DNA from: an uncultured Prochlorococcus sp.
GTDB lineage: Bacteria > Cyanobacteriota > Cyanobacteriia > PCC-6307 > Cyanobiaceae
Length of the DNA: 46,790 bases
NCBI GenBank assembly: GCA_902534675.1
Contig: CACAQQ010000005.1
Coordinates: 1 to 46,790 of the forward strand
Direction of reading: 5' to 3'
Positions 38,099 through 46,790 of the stretch are shown piece after piece. Under the pieces are notes generated by a model. The model made no database searches. It was not told the DNA's origin and saw only the letters and a program-made list of their open reading frames with translations. The position numbers and the translations under genes were made by a program. The number at the start of each line of letters is the position of its first letter. The stretch's first letter is position 1.

Positions 38099-39221
38099 TT
38101 GATAGATATTACAGATTTCAAAAAAGATCTTTCGGAATTAACAGAGCGCCTGGGTAATGCTCAGGATTGTCTTTGACGTTCCAAGATTAAAAGCTAAAAG
38201 GAGAGAGTTAGAGCAAATTTCTGCTCAGCCTGAATTTTGGGAGAATCAAGAAGAAGCGAAGAAAAAAATGTTAATCCTTGATGATGTTAAGGCGCAACTC
38301 GAATTGTTGGATAAATGGCAAACTTTTGTTTCTGATGCTAATGCCTCACTTGAGCTTTATTCTTTAGAACCAGAAGAGGAAATGATTTTGGAATCCCAGC
38401 AGGGCCTAAAGAAATTAAGAGAGAATTTAGATAAATGGGAATTTGAAAGATTGTTATGTGGTGAATACGATAAGGAAGGAGCAGTAGTTTCTATTAACGC
38501 AGGTGCCGGTGGCACAGATGCACAGGATTGGGTAGAGATCTTATTGAGAATGTATTCAAGATGGGCCGATAATAATCAAATGAGTCTTATCATCAATGAA
38601 TTATCTCAAGGAGAAGAAGCAGGTATTAAAAGTGTAACTTTTGAAATTGTTGGAAAATATGCATACGGCTATTTACAATATGAAAAAGGAACGCATAGAT
38701 TAGTAAGAATCTCTCCCTTTAATGCTAATGGTAAAAGACAAACCAGCTTTGCTGGGGTTGAGGTAATGCCAAAATTGGATGACAATATTTCACTTGATAT
38801 ACCTGAAAAAGATTTAGAAATTACAACAAGTAGATCCGGTGGGGCAGGAGGTCAAAATGTTAATAAAGTAGAAACAGCGGTAAGAATTGTTCATTTGCCT
38901 TCAGGGATTTCAGTAAGATGCACCCAAGAAAGATCTCAATTACAAAATAAAGAAAAAGCTATGTTACTTCTTAAGTCTAAACTGCTAGTGATTGCAAAAG
39001 AACAACGAGCTGCAGAAGTCGCTGATATTAAAGGTGATATTGTGGAAGCTGCATGGGGCAATCAAATAAGAAATTATGTTTTTCATCCCTATCAAATGGT
39101 AAAAGATCTTAGGACTATGCAGGAGACTAAAGACTTAGATAGTATTTTAGATGGTGGACTCGAACCATTTATTCATGAATTATTACGCATGAATATTTCT
39201 TATAAAGAATCTATTGAATAA
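38099..39221 (+). CDS. prfB: Peptide chain release factor 2, with programmed +1 frameshift
   Basis: RF2 releases peptides at UGA and UAA. The gene is read in two frames. A first segment starts with TTG at 38099 ([19 protein letters not shown]...) and runs 25 codons to CTT at 38171-38173, followed by an in-frame TGA at 38174-38176. A +1 shift skips T38174 and resumes at GAC 38175, giving ...[12 protein letters not shown], which matches RF2. The total is 373 residues. In the joined protein the UGA-specific SPF tripeptide is near 205-207 and the catalytic GGQ at 250-252. An ATG at 38157 is an artefact of the second frame. Four plus-strand genes follow closely. Confidence 0.96.
38163..38177 (+). 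other. prfB: prfB recoding site (CTT TGA C with internal Shine-Dalgarno)
   Basis: The slippery core CTTTGAC spans 38171-38177. AGGA at 38163-38166 is complementary to the 3' end of bacterial 16S rRNA and sits where the E. coli prfB internal Shine-Dalgarno sits relative to CTT. When RF2 is scarce the UGA is read slowly and the ribosome slips forward, so RF2 controls its own level. The function is established for prfB in other bacteria and inferred here. Confidence 0.93.
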
Positions 39222-39224
39222 CTA

Positions 39225-39407
39225 ATGGCAAATAAAAACGAAAATTTAGAAAAAAAAGTTGCTCCTCCAAGCTTTATAAAGCTTGCTATGAGAAATATGG
39301 TAAGGAAGGGTTCAAAAAGTATTTCTCATTTTTCAATAACCTTTCTAGTTTTAATTGGGATATTAATACTTATGGCCACAATAGGTAAGCCAAATATTCC
39401 TGTTTAA
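39225..39407 (+). CDS. DUF3285 family small membrane protein
   Basis: Protein of 60 residues, known only as a conserved cyanobacterial family. Residues 1-36 are basic and polar, with PPSFIKLAMRNMVRKGSKS as the conserved core. A single membrane helix spans about 37-55 (FSITFLVLIGILILMATIG), followed by a five-residue tail. The positive-inside rule puts the N-terminus in the cytosol. It sits 3 bp after prfB and 6 bp before ybeY, in a ribosome-linked operon, but its role is unknown. Confidence 0.85.
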   Translation: MANKNENLEKKVAPPSFIKLAMRNMVRKGSKSISHFSITFLVLIGILILMATIGKPNIPV

Positions 39408-39413
39408 AAATGT

Positions 39414-39953
39414 ATGACAGAAAAAATTATTTCTGAAATTAATTTAGATTTGGTTTTTAAATGTAATGAATTTTCCCAATTTTCAAATAAGTTAAAAGAT
39501 ACTAAAAATAAGCTTATTTTTGAATCTATTTTTTGGGAGAGGGTTTTTTTATCTTGGATAAAAATAATATTAAAAAAAGACTATTATAAAATTCCAGATT
39601 TCATTTTTGAAAAAAAATCTTTTTCATTAGGCTTAGAGATAATATCTAATCAAGAAATTGCTTGTATGAACCAGAAGTGGATGCAAAAAAATGGACCAAC
39701 TGATGTTCTATCTTTTCCAATCATTTCTGATGAATCTCTTAATAATTTAGATCATATAGAGTTAGGAGATATATTTATATCATTAGAGATGGCACTTGAG
39801 CAATCTCATGAATATAAACATACAATCTATAAAGAAATGCTCTTTTTAGCTAGTCATGGATTTTTACATCTTTTGGGATGGGAACATAATAATGATCTTG
39901 ATTTAGAAAATATGTTAAATTTTCAGGAATATTTAATTACAAGATTAGATTAA
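39414..39953 (+). CDS. ybeY: Endoribonuclease/rRNA maturation factor YbeY
   Basis: Zinc-dependent factor in 16S rRNA 3'-end maturation and ribosome quality control. The metal motif [11 protein letters not shown] (HGxLHLxGxDH type, last acidic position Glu instead of Asp) is near residues 143-153. GPTDVLSFP is the other signature block. The N-terminal 60 residues are an extension poorly conserved in the family; total length 179. It is part of the prfB-DUF3285-ybeY-dgkA-trpG run, with 6 bp before dgkA. Confidence 0.93.
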   Translation: MTEKIISEINLDLVFKCNEFSQFSNKLKDTKNKLIFESIFWERVFLSWIKIILKKDYYKIPDFIFEKKSFSLGLEIISNQEIACMNQKWMQKNGPTDVLSFPIISDESLNNLDHIELGDIFISLEMALEQSHEYKHTIYKEMLFLASHGFLHLLGWEHNNDLDLENMLNFQEYLITRLD

Positions 39954-39959
39954 TAATCT

Positions 39960-40379
39960 ATGCAAAAAAAAATAAACTCTTTAAAAAATAGAATAGAATC
40001 ATATAAAACTTCTAGTAATGTATTAAAAAGTTTTAAGTATGCTTTTAATGGTATTAGTTACGTTTTAAAAACTTCAAGAAATTTTAAAATTCAATTAATT
40101 TTTGCAGTTACTAGTTTGATTATTAGTTTTTTACTACAAATTAGTATAAGTAATTATGTAATTTTAATTGCAACAATTATGTCTGTTTTAATCTTAGAAA
40201 TATTAAACACATCTATTGAATCAATAATTGATTTAGTTGTGAAAAAAGAATTTAGTAGTTTGGCTAAAATTTCAAAAGATGCTTCTGCAGGAGCAGTGTT
40301 ATTAGCTTCCATTAATTCTGTTATTATTGCTGTATATATCTTTTTTCCTAAAATAAAGTTGTTATTTGAATCTATATAA
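39960..40379 (+). CDS. dgkA: Diacylglycerol kinase (prokaryotic membrane type)
   Basis: Small integral membrane kinase phosphorylating diacylglycerol or undecaprenol. The signature EILNTSIESIIDLV near residues 80-93 carries the catalytic Glu pair, and SKDASAGAVLLASINSVI follows with the conserved Lys-Asp and Ala-rich helix. Three membrane segments are visible. Length is 139 residues, including a polar N-terminus of about 20. In Gram-positives the relative acts on undecaprenol; the substrate here is not decided by sequence. Confidence 0.92.
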   Translation: MQKKINSLKNRIESYKTSSNVLKSFKYAFNGISYVLKTSRNFKIQLIFAVTSLIISFLLQISISNYVILIATIMSVLILEILNTSIESIIDLVVKKEFSSLAKISKDASAGAVLLASINSVIIAVYIFFPKIKLLFESI

Positions 40380-40381
40380 AT

Positions 40382-40978
40382 ATGTTTCTTGTTATTGATA
40401 ATTACGATAGTTTTACTTATAATCTTGTTCAATATTTAGGAGAACTTTCTGTTGAGCATGAAATAACCAGAGAATTAATAGTTAAAAGAAATGACGAAAT
40501 TACTTTAGAAGAAATTATCAAACTAAACCCTAGTGGCATTTTATTATCTCCAGGTCCTGGAAATCCAGATCAATCTGGAATTTGTCTGCCAATACTAAAA
40601 AAATTATCTAAAAAAATTCCGACATTGGGAGTTTGTTTAGGTCATCAAGCTTTGGCCCAAGCTTTTGGAGGCAAGGTTATAGTTGGTAAAGAACTTATGC
40701 ATGGTAAGACATCCAAAATATTTCATAATCAAAAAGGTTTGTTTAAAGATATTGAGACTCCATTTGTGGCTACTAGGTACCATAGTCTTATAGTTGATTC
40801 AAGTTCTTTACCATCTTGTTTCGACATAACTGCGACTTTAGAAGACTCAACTATTATGGCTATCTCCCACAGAGAATATAAACATTTACATGGGGTACAG
40901 TTTCATCCTGAAAGTGTGTTGACGCAATTTGGTCATAAATTAATTAGTAATTTTCTAAAAATGGCTGTACAAAAGTAA
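40382..40978 (+). CDS. trpG: Anthranilate/aminodeoxychorismate synthase glutamine amidotransferase
   Basis: Class I glutamine amidotransferase that supplies ammonia to TrpE and/or PabB. The nucleophilic Cys is in GVCLGHQALAQAFGG, and the His-Glu pair is in HGVQFHPESVLT. LSPGPGNPDQSG is the oxyanion-loop block. MFLVIDNYDSFTYNLVQYL is the family opening. Length is 198 residues. TrpG and PabA cannot be separated by sequence, and one protein often serves both. It starts 2 bp after dgkA and is followed after 20 bp by the MBL-fold gene. Confidence 0.94.
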   Translation: MFLVIDNYDSFTYNLVQYLGELSVEHEITRELIVKRNDEITLEEIIKLNPSGILLSPGPGNPDQSGICLPILKKLSKKIPTLGVCLGHQALAQAFGGKVIVGKELMHGKTSKIFHNQKGLFKDIETPFVATRYHSLIVDSSSLPSCFDITATLEDSTIMAISHREYKHLHGVQFHPESVLTQFGHKLISNFLKMAVQK

Positions 40979-40998
40979 AATAAAAAAAAATTAATATT

Positions 40999-41724
40999 AT
41001 GATTTCTCGAATTAAAAACTTTTTATTTTTGATATTATTTACCTCTTTTTTACCTACCTCATTATTGGCAAGGAATTTAGTAATAAAAAGTTTGGGACAT
41101 AGTAGTTTTTTAATTAATAGTGAAGATAAATCTATTCTTATAAATCCCTTTAAAGCAACAGGTTGTGCAAGTAATTTAAAGGAGCCAAAAGAAGTTAACG
41201 TAGACTTTATTTTGGCTAGTTCTAGGCTTCCAGATGAAGGATATAACCCTAATGATCAATTAATGTTTGTTGAGCCAGGAATCTATCAATTTGAGGATAT
41301 TTTATTAAATGGAATTTCTGTACCACATGACAGAGTAGATGGAAGAAGATTTGGGATGGCAACAGTTTGGAGTTGGGAGCAGAATGATCTTAGAATTGTT
41401 CATATGGGGGGAGCTGCTGGTGATATTGATATAAATAGTCAAATTATTTTGTCTCGTCCAGATATCTTATTTATTTCAATTGGAGGAGGAATAAAATCTT
41501 ACAATGGCAAAGAAGCCTCAAGAATAGTTAAGATCTTAAAACCTAAAGTAGTCATTCCTGTTCACTTTGAACGTGGCAAACAAATTAATAAAGAATGTGA
41601 TTTCTCAAATGCTGATTTATTTATCGAAAATATGAAAGATTTTAAAGTAAAATATGTTGGAAAAGATTTTCAAATAAAACCTAAAAGAATCGATCAAAAT
41701 ACAATTTATATTTTCAGTAATTAA
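40999..41724 (+). CDS. Exported MBL-fold protein lacking the HxHxDH metal motif
   Basis: Resembles the UPF0173/YtkL branch of metallo-beta-lactamase-fold hydrolases, with a signal peptide at residues 1-24 (FLFLILFTSFLP then SLLA). The opening LVIKSLGHSSFLINSE, ILINPF, DILFISIGGG and KVVIPVHFE match the fold. But the HxHxDH loop after VDFILA reads SSRLPDEG, so the main metal ligands are gone; His136-like (IVHMGG) and the late His (PVHFE) remain. It is probably a non-hydrolytic relative or one with altered chemistry. Export to the periplasm or lumen is likely. The stop overlaps that of the convergent aminotransferase by 4 bp. Confidence 0.82.
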   Translation: MISRIKNFLFLILFTSFLPTSLLARNLVIKSLGHSSFLINSEDKSILINPFKATGCASNLKEPKEVNVDFILASSRLPDEGYNPNDQLMFVEPGIYQFEDILLNGISVPHDRVDGRRFGMATVWSWEQNDLRIVHMGGAAGDIDINSQIILSRPDILFISIGGGIKSYNGKEASRIVKILKPKVVIPVHFERGKQINKECDFSNADLFIENMKDFKVKYVGKDFQIKPKRIDQNTIYIFSN

Positions 41725-42830
41725 TTTATTAAATCAAAATTCTTGTAATTGTCCCAGAAAAAAATCATTTGTTCTTTAGTTCCAATACTAACCCTTATTG
41801 AATTATCAATATCTTTTTTGTTTTCCATACTTCTAATAAGAATACCTTTTTCTCTCATCTGTTCTATTAGGATTTTAGGATCTTTTTTTGGCCAAATTAA
41901 GAAATAATTACCTCCACTAAAGTGAGTTCTGATTTTTGTTGATTTAAATTTATTTAAAATCCATTCCCTCGCCTTTTTTACTTCTAAAACATAATTATCA
42001 ATATATGATTTGTCTTTAAGTGCTGCTAATGCTGCTGTTATAGCAAAGCTATTTACATCATATGGTCCTGTAACTTTATTAATGTACTGAATCAAACTTT
42101 TATTGCCAAAAGTAAAACCTATTCTTAAACCAGCTAAACCTGCAGTTTTTGAAAGAGATTGGATTATTAGTATATTTTTATTCTTTTCAAAATCTATGGA
42201 TTCAAGAAGACTATCTCCATTAAATTTTTCATATAGTTCATCAACAATTATTAATGAATCGTTGGTGATATTAGCTATGTTAATTATTTCTTGAGAGCTT
42301 AGAACCGTTCCTGTTGGATTATTTGGATTGCAAATAAATATTAACTTTGGATTATGCTTTATTATTTTTTTCCTAAATTCTTCGATGGGGAATAGAAAAT
42401 TTTCTCCAATATAAGAACAACTTATTTTTTTCATGCCTCGCATTTCTGCACAAGGCGAATAGTAACCAAAAGTTGGATTTGTGGTTAAAAATATTTGATC
42501 TTTTTCTCCAAAGCAATTGAAAATTGCATTTATTGCTGCATCTGCTCCATTGAAAATTCCGATTTCATCATCACCAAATTTTCTTGAATCGAGATATTTA
42601 TCACATAAAAATTTTTTTAAAAAATTATATTCTGGATAAATTGAAATCTCATCTAACTTTATCGCTTGTAATGCTTCTAAAACCTTAGGACTTGGACCTA
42701 AAGTATTTTCATTAAAGTCTAATCGGAGTAAATTTCTTCTATTTTCTAGAGGTGCTGAGTAAGACTGCATATTTATTATTTCTTCTCTTGGTTTTGGGAA
42801 AAGATTATTTAATGGGTCAAAATCATTCAT
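41721..42830 (-). CDS. HisC-like class I/II aminotransferase
   Basis: PLP aminotransferase of the histidinol-phosphate aminotransferase group. The PLP Lys is in IIQSLSKTAGLAGLRIGF; RLDFNENTLGPSPKV is the family opening, and CNPNNPTG and DELYEKF are the cofactor-binding blocks. Length is 369 residues. Histidinol-phosphate is the likely substrate, but aromatic amino-acid aminotransferases share this group, and no other his gene is adjacent. Its ATG overlaps the argS stop by one base (TAATG), so translational coupling is likely. Confidence 0.88.
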   Translation of the reverse strand: MNDFDPLNNLFPKPREEIINMQSYSAPLENRRNLLRLDFNENTLGPSPKVLEALQAIKLDEISIYPEYNFLKKFLCDKYLDSRKFGDDEIGIFNGADAAINAIFNCFGEKDQIFLTTNPTFGYYSPCAEMRGMKKISCSYIGENFLFPIEEFRKKIIKHNPKLIFICNPNNPTGTVLSSQEIINIANITNDSLIIVDELYEKFNGDSLLESIDFEKNKNILIIQSLSKTAGLAGLRIGFTFGNKSLIQYINKVTGPYDVNSFAITAALAALKDKSYIDNYVLEVKKAREWILNKFKSTKIRTHFSGGNYFLIWPKKDPKILIEQMREKGILIRSMENKKDIDNSIRVSIGTKEQMIFFWDNYKNFDLIN

Positions 42831-44644
42831 TACATTCTTTCTAAAGTTTCAATTCCTAAAAGTTCTAAACTCAATTTTAGTGTTTTTGCAGTTAGGTCAC
42901 ATAAATTAAGTCTAGAAATTTTTATATTTTTTTCTTCTTTGAGGATTTGAACTTGATCATAGAATCTATTAAAAGTCTGACATAGCTCGAACAGATAATT
43001 GCAAAGTCTATTTGGCATTAAGTCTTTTTCAATAGAAATTATGACTTCATCGAACTTAAGTAATTTTCTAATAAGTTTCCATTCAGATTTATCTTGATAA
43101 TTTATGTACTGAAAATCTTTAGAGTCATAAACACAATCATTTTTTCTTTTAATTCCTAAAATTCTTACAAGTGTATATAGCAAATAAGGAGCAGTATTTC
43201 CATTAAGGGAAAGCATTTTATCAAAACTAAATTGATAATTAGTAATCCTATTTTGACTTAAATCTGCATACTTAACAGCTCCTAATCCAATAATTCTTGA
43301 AGTATTTGCAATAAACTCTTCGGTCTCGTAACGATCTTCATCTTCTAATCTTTTCAATAAATCTTCTTTTGCTCTTCTAACCGCTTCATTTAATAAATCC
43401 TTTAGACGTATTGTTTCACCTTCTCTTGTTTTTAGTTTTTTGCCATCAATTCCTTGAACTAACCCAAAAGGGACATGGTCTACTTGACACTTATCTGGGA
43501 TCCATTTTGCTTTTTTTGCAACTTGAAAAACTCCAGCAAAATGATTTGCTTGTCCATGATCAGTTACATAAATAATTCTTGAAGCATCATCTCCATTAGG
43601 CGCTTTATTGAATCTGTATCTTATAGCTGCAAGATCCGTGGTGGCATAATTAAAACCGCCATCTTTTTTTTGAATAATTAGCGGTAAAGGTTTGCCTTCT
43701 TTATTAGTCATCCCATCTAAAAATACACATTTAGCTCCTTGATCTTCTATGAGTATTTTTTTAAACTTCAAATCCTCAATAACTGACTTTAAAAATGGAT
43801 TATAAAAAGATTCACCTCTTTCTTTTATTTTTATTTTTAAATTTTTATAGATTTCATCAAATTCCTTTCTCGATTGATCACATAACAATTTCCAGGCTTG
43901 GATCGATTTACTATCTCCACTTTGTAACTTTACTACTTCCTCCCTAGATCTTTGTTGGAATTCAGATTCATTATCAAATCTTTTTTTTGATGCTTTATAA
44001 AATTCAACTAAATCACTTATCTTAATCTTTCCTATTTCTTCTAGATCATTTAAATATAAATCTTTCAGCTGAGTAATAAGCATTCCAAATTGTGTTCCCC
44101 AATCACCAACATGATTGAGTCTTAATACTTCATAACCTCTTAACTCGAAAATTCTAGATATTGAGTCACCTATTATTGTTGACCTTAAATGCCCTACATG
44201 CATTTCTTTAGCAATATTAGGACTAGAAAAATCTACAATAACTTTGTTAGACAAACCACTATTTAAATCTTTTTTAATTAGAGGTATGCCAGCCCTATGA
44301 CATTGAATATTTGATGTGATTTCATTTATTAGAACTTTATCTTTTAATTTTATATTTATAAATCCAGGTCCTGCTATTTCTAGACTCTTGCATAATTTTG
44401 ATATGGTTTTATTTTTATTTAAAAGATAAACAAAATCGTCAGATATCTCTCTTGGTTTCTTTTTATATATTTTAGATAAACTTAGACAAACATTACATTG
44501 ATAATCACCAAACTCTTCTTTTGATGATTGTGTAACTAAATTTTTTCTAAGATTGTCGAATTCTCCTTTTTTATTATTTTTTTCAAGACTATCTAAAAGA
44601 GATTGTTCAAATTGTTTTGTTAATTCTTTAAAAATGATTAGCAT
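42830..44644 (-). CDS. argS: Arginyl-tRNA synthetase
   Basis: Class I tRNA synthetase charging tRNA-Arg. The HIGH motif is HVGH in [18 protein letters not shown] near residues 148-165. [11 protein letters not shown], the substrate-pocket [12 protein letters not shown], and the [16 protein letters not shown] block, which replaces KMSKS in this family, are present. An N-terminal Add1-type domain and a C-terminal helical anticodon domain complete 604 residues. It is followed by the HisC-like gene with a 1-bp overlap. Confidence 0.96.
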   Translation of the reverse strand: MLIIFKELTKQFEQSLLDSLEKNNKKGEFDNLRKNLVTQSSKEEFGDYQCNVCLSLSKIYKKKPREISDDFVYLLNKNKTISKLCKSLEIAGPGFINIKLKDKVLINEITSNIQCHRAGIPLIKKDLNSGLSNKVIVDFSSPNIAKEMHVGHLRSTIIGDSISRIFELRGYEVLRLNHVGDWGTQFGMLITQLKDLYLNDLEEIGKIKISDLVEFYKASKKRFDNESEFQQRSREEVVKLQSGDSKSIQAWKLLCDQSRKEFDEIYKNLKIKIKERGESFYNPFLKSVIEDLKFKKILIEDQGAKCVFLDGMTNKEGKPLPLIIQKKDGGFNYATTDLAAIRYRFNKAPNGDDASRIIYVTDHGQANHFAGVFQVAKKAKWIPDKCQVDHVPFGLVQGIDGKKLKTREGETIRLKDLLNEAVRRAKEDLLKRLEDEDRYETEEFIANTSRIIGLGAVKYADLSQNRITNYQFSFDKMLSLNGNTAPYLLYTLVRILGIKRKNDCVYDSKDFQYINYQDKSEWKLIRKLLKFDEVIISIEKDLMPNRLCNYLFELCQTFNRFYDQVQILKEEKNIKISRLNLCDLTAKTLKLSLELLGIETLERM

Positions 44645-44671
44645 TAATTATTCAATTATTTATCTATATAA

Positions 44672-45550
44672 TTAATTAATATAACGCATACTTAAATCAA
44701 TCCAATTACTTTTAGTAATTGAAGAACTTGTTGAAATCAAATCAATACCTCTTATTAGATATTTACTAATTTCTTTAGGGTTAATTCCAGAAACTTCTAT
44801 TATCAAATTTTTATTGACTTCTTTTTTTGGGCTATTCATTGATAAATCTCTTAATTCTTGAACGTTTTTTTTGATTATTTCAGGGCTAAGTTCATCCAAT
44901 AAGACACTATCAGCTCCTGCTAATACTGCTTCTTTTGCTTGTTCGATATTTTCAGCTTCAATTATGATATGAGTTGTAAAAGGCGAATTTAGTCGAATTT
45001 TTTTTACTGCATTATTAAGATTATCTGTCCATGCAATGTGATTTTCTTTTATCATAGCTGCATCGTACAATCCCATTCTATGATTCACTCCACCTCCGCA
45101 TTTGAATGCATATTTTTCAAATATTCTTAGGCCAGGAGTAGTTTTCCTAGTATCTGCTAATTTTATATTTGTACCTTCTAACTTATTAACAAGATTCTTT
45201 GTATATGTTGATATTCCAGATAAATGCATTGCTATATTTAAGCCTATTCTTTCGCTGGCTAGCAAACTTTTTGAAGGTCCATATATTTCCAGGAGTTTTT
45301 GATCTTTATCAAATTGATCTCCATCAGAGATATTAAATTTTGAACTGATTTTTAAATCAATTTTTTTAAAAATTTCTTTTATAATCTCTACACCACAAAA
45401 TATACCACCTTCTTTTGCAATCCAATATGCATTACCATTCTCTTCTGTAATAGAAGGACTTGTAAGATCTCCCCTACCTATATCTTCATCGATCCAATTA
45501 TCAATGATCTTACTTATTATTGGAGAATTTAAATCCACTAAACTAAACAA
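44672..45550 (-). CDS. nadC: Nicotinate-nucleotide pyrophosphorylase
   Basis: Converts quinolinate and PRPP to nicotinate mononucleotide in NAD synthesis. Key parts are visible: DEDIGRGDLTS (21-31), LADTRKTTPGLRIFEKYA with the catalytic Arg/Lys, and GGGVNHRMGLYDAAMIKENH. Then IIIEAENIEQAKEA with the acidic metal site. The C-terminal VSGINPKEISKYL closes the barrel. Length is 292 residues. The start is TTG; the next possible start (GTG at codon 5) would cut little. It is 27 bp upstream of argS. Confidence 0.95.
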   Translation of the reverse strand: MFSLVDLNSPIISKIIDNWIDEDIGRGDLTSPSITEENGNAYWIAKEGGIFCGVEIIKEIFKKIDLKISSKFNISDGDQFDKDQKLLEIYGPSKSLLASERIGLNIAMHLSGISTYTKNLVNKLEGTNIKLADTRKTTPGLRIFEKYAFKCGGGVNHRMGLYDAAMIKENHIAWTDNLNNAVKKIRLNSPFTTHIIIEAENIEQAKEAVLAGADSVLLDELSPEIIKKNVQELRDLSMNSPKKEVNKNLIIEVSGINPKEISKYLIRGIDLISTSSSITKSNWIDLSMRYIN

Positions 45551-45620
45551 TAATTAATTAATAAAAATTCAACAGAAGTTAGAGAATCAACTATATATCA
45601 CTATGTAATTTAACTCAAAT

Positions 45621-46790
45621 TTATTTACCAATACAAAACTTAGAAAAAATATTATCTAGAAGTTCCTCTGTTAATTCTTGACCAGTTATTTTAGATAAGT
45701 TTTGAATGCCATCTCTCAGTTCTATTGATAACAAATCAAATGGTAATTTATTTTCAATTATTTCATCAGTATCATTTAAATTAGATAGGCAAGCAGACAA
45801 ATTTGTTAGATGTCTTTCGTTTAAAAATATATTGATATTTTCTACTTGTTTTAATCCGCATTTTTTTATGATTGTGTCGATTAATAATCGTTCACTATCA
45901 TTATTCTTAATACTCATAAGAATTGTGTTTTTTAACTCATTTGAATTAATATTTTTGCAATCAATTAAATCTTTTTTATTGCCTAAAATAGTAATTAATT
46001 TTTCTTTGGGGATTTCTTGTATTATTTTTTTGTCTTCTTCATTAAATCCTTCTTCAAGACTATAAATATAAATTATAAAATCTGACTCTTTAATTTTCCC
46101 AAAACTTTTTTTAATTCCAATACTTTCAATTTTTTCATGAGTTTCTCTTATGCCGGCAGTATCAATTATTTTCATTGGAATATCATTAATAGTTAAATTA
46201 ACTTCAATAACATCTCTAGTTGTTCCAGGAATATTAGTTACGATTGCTTTCTCTTTTTTTGCAAGTAAATTTAGTAATGAGCTTTTACCTACATTTGTTT
46301 TGCCTATAAGCGCAATGGATATTCCATTATGAATATATGAATTTCTTTTTGCATTTTCTATTAGTAATTCTATTTTTTCTTTTACTTTTTTAATGTTTTT
46401 TAGATATTTGGTGTAATCAAAATCTGTGAAGTCTTCTTCAAAATCAACTCTCGCTTCTATTTCGCAAAGTTGATTTATAAGGTCATTTTTAATATCATTT
46501 ATTTTTTTCTTTATTTCTCCTTGAACCCCACTAAAAGCCAACTCTGCTGATCTGGTATTACTTGCATTAATTAATTGATTAATCGACTCGGCTTGAGTAA
46601 GGTCTATTTTTCCATTAAGAAAAGCTCTTTGACTAAATTCTCCTGGGTTCGCAAGTCTAACTCCAGAATTACTAGATAATAATCTCTTTAAAACTTTATT
46701 AACTAGAATAATGCCTCCATGGCAATGAAGTTCAACTACATCCTCTCCTGTGAAGCTATTTGGTGATTTCATAACTAAAATTAAAACCTC
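45621..46790 (-). CDS. mnmE: tRNA modification GTPase MnmE, N-terminus outside window
   Basis: GTPase that works with MnmG to modify U34 of certain tRNAs. The G domain has [12 protein letters not shown] (P-loop), DTAGIRE (G3) and NKKD (G4). The C-terminal FCIGK is the CxGK motif that ends the family. The frame stays open to the window edge; an internal Met at 46772 is not the start, because it lies in the conserved [19 protein letters not shown] block of the N-terminal folate-binding domain. Roughly the first 70 residues are missing. Confidence 0.96.
   Translation of the reverse strand, partial: EVLILVMKSPNSFTGEDVVELHCHGGIILVNKVLKRLLSSNSGVRLANPGEFSQRAFLNGKIDLTQAESINQLINASNTRSAELAFSGVQGEIKKKINDIKNDLINQLCEIEARVDFEEDFTDFDYTKYLKNIKKVKEKIELLIENAKRNSYIHNGISIALIGKTNVGKSSLLNLLAKKEKAIVTNIPGTTRDVIEVNLTINDIPMKIIDTAGIRETHEKIESIGIKKSFGKIKESDFIIYIYSLEEGFNEEDKKIIQEIPKEKLITILGNKKDLIDCKNINSNELKNTILMSIKNNDSERLLIDTIIKKCGLKQVENINIFLNERHLTNLSACLSNLNDTDEIIENKLPFDLLSIELRDGIQNLSKITGQELTEELLDNIFSKFCIGK

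Noticed and set aside
38157-38174. ATG at 38157 as prfB start
   Set aside because: It lies in the post-shift frame upstream of the shift site; the encoded MLRIVF does not match RF2, whereas the joined frame does.
40154-40432. Minus-strand frame across the dgkA/trpG junction
   Set aside because: Overlaps two solid genes and shows no domain.
45706-46065. 119-codon plus-strand frame opposite mnmE
   Set aside because: Lies wholly inside mnmE; composition (Ser/Phe/Leu-rich) is typical of an antisense shadow in AT-rich coding DNA.

Overview
The window is a dense, very AT-rich stretch of a cyanobacterial chromosome, most likely a high-light-adapted Prochlorococcus. This rests on four things: plastid/cyanobacterial marker genes (ycf34, ndhM, crtB/crtP, chlM, a Ycf29-type regulator, RbcR, PedR), a phylloquinone (men) gene set, very low GC, and extreme compaction with intergenic gaps almost always under 125 bp. 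I cannot name the strain. No stretch longer than about 125 bp lacks a gene. I saw no tRNA, rRNA, CRISPR array, insertion sequence or prophage, so this is core rather than island DNA.

Layout. Positions 1-2.4 kb hold lipid synthesis (fabD, plsC), tsaB and ycf34. Positions 2.4-6.5 kb hold the CCA-adding enzyme, an RRM protein and the carotenoid pair crtB/crtP. Positions 6.5-13 kb hold ndhM plus a DUF3172 membrane protein, the LysR regulator RbcR, a 15-cis-zeta-carotene isomerase homologue (Z-ISO/NnrU family), and ndhF-ndhD1. Positions 13.1-16.6 kb hold scpA, a sugar nucleotidyltransferase, metF, PedR and a small unknown protein. Positions 16.7-22.1 kb are one minus-strand block: gltA, ndhA-I-G-E, nadK and a CYTH protein. 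Positions 22.2-30.6 kb hold a large unknown anchored protein, a rhodanese, trpB, an SUI1/eIF1-like factor, cysC, purE, chlM, a response regulator, a cysteine desulfurase and rsmH. Positions 30.6-36.8 kb hold ndhH and the phylloquinone cluster (thioesterase, menE, menC, menA, menF). Positions 36.8-38.0 kb are a glutathione module (gshB, grxC). Positions 38.1-41.7 kb are a plus-strand run: prfB, a DUF3285 protein, ybeY, dgkA, trpG and a degenerate metallo-beta-lactamase-fold protein. Positions 41.7-46.8 kb are a minus-strand run: a HisC-like aminotransferase, argS, nadC and mnmE (cut by the window edge).

How the genes fit together. Eight NDH-1 subunit genes (ndhM, F, D1, E, G, I, A, H) sit at four places and supply cyclic and respiratory electron flow. 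crtB, crtP and the Z-ISO homologue cover the early carotenoid steps from geranylgeranyl-PP toward lycopene. chlM supplies chlorophyll, and the men cluster supplies the photosystem I quinone. The most notable sequence-level features are a programmed +1 frameshift in prfB, abutting or overlapping stop codons at all twelve convergent gene pairs, frequent TTG start codons, a palindromic T-N11-A box between rbcR and the Z-ISO gene, and a secreted MBL-fold protein lacking the HxHxDH metal motif. I found no clearly new multi-gene system; the best leads are single genes and sites.
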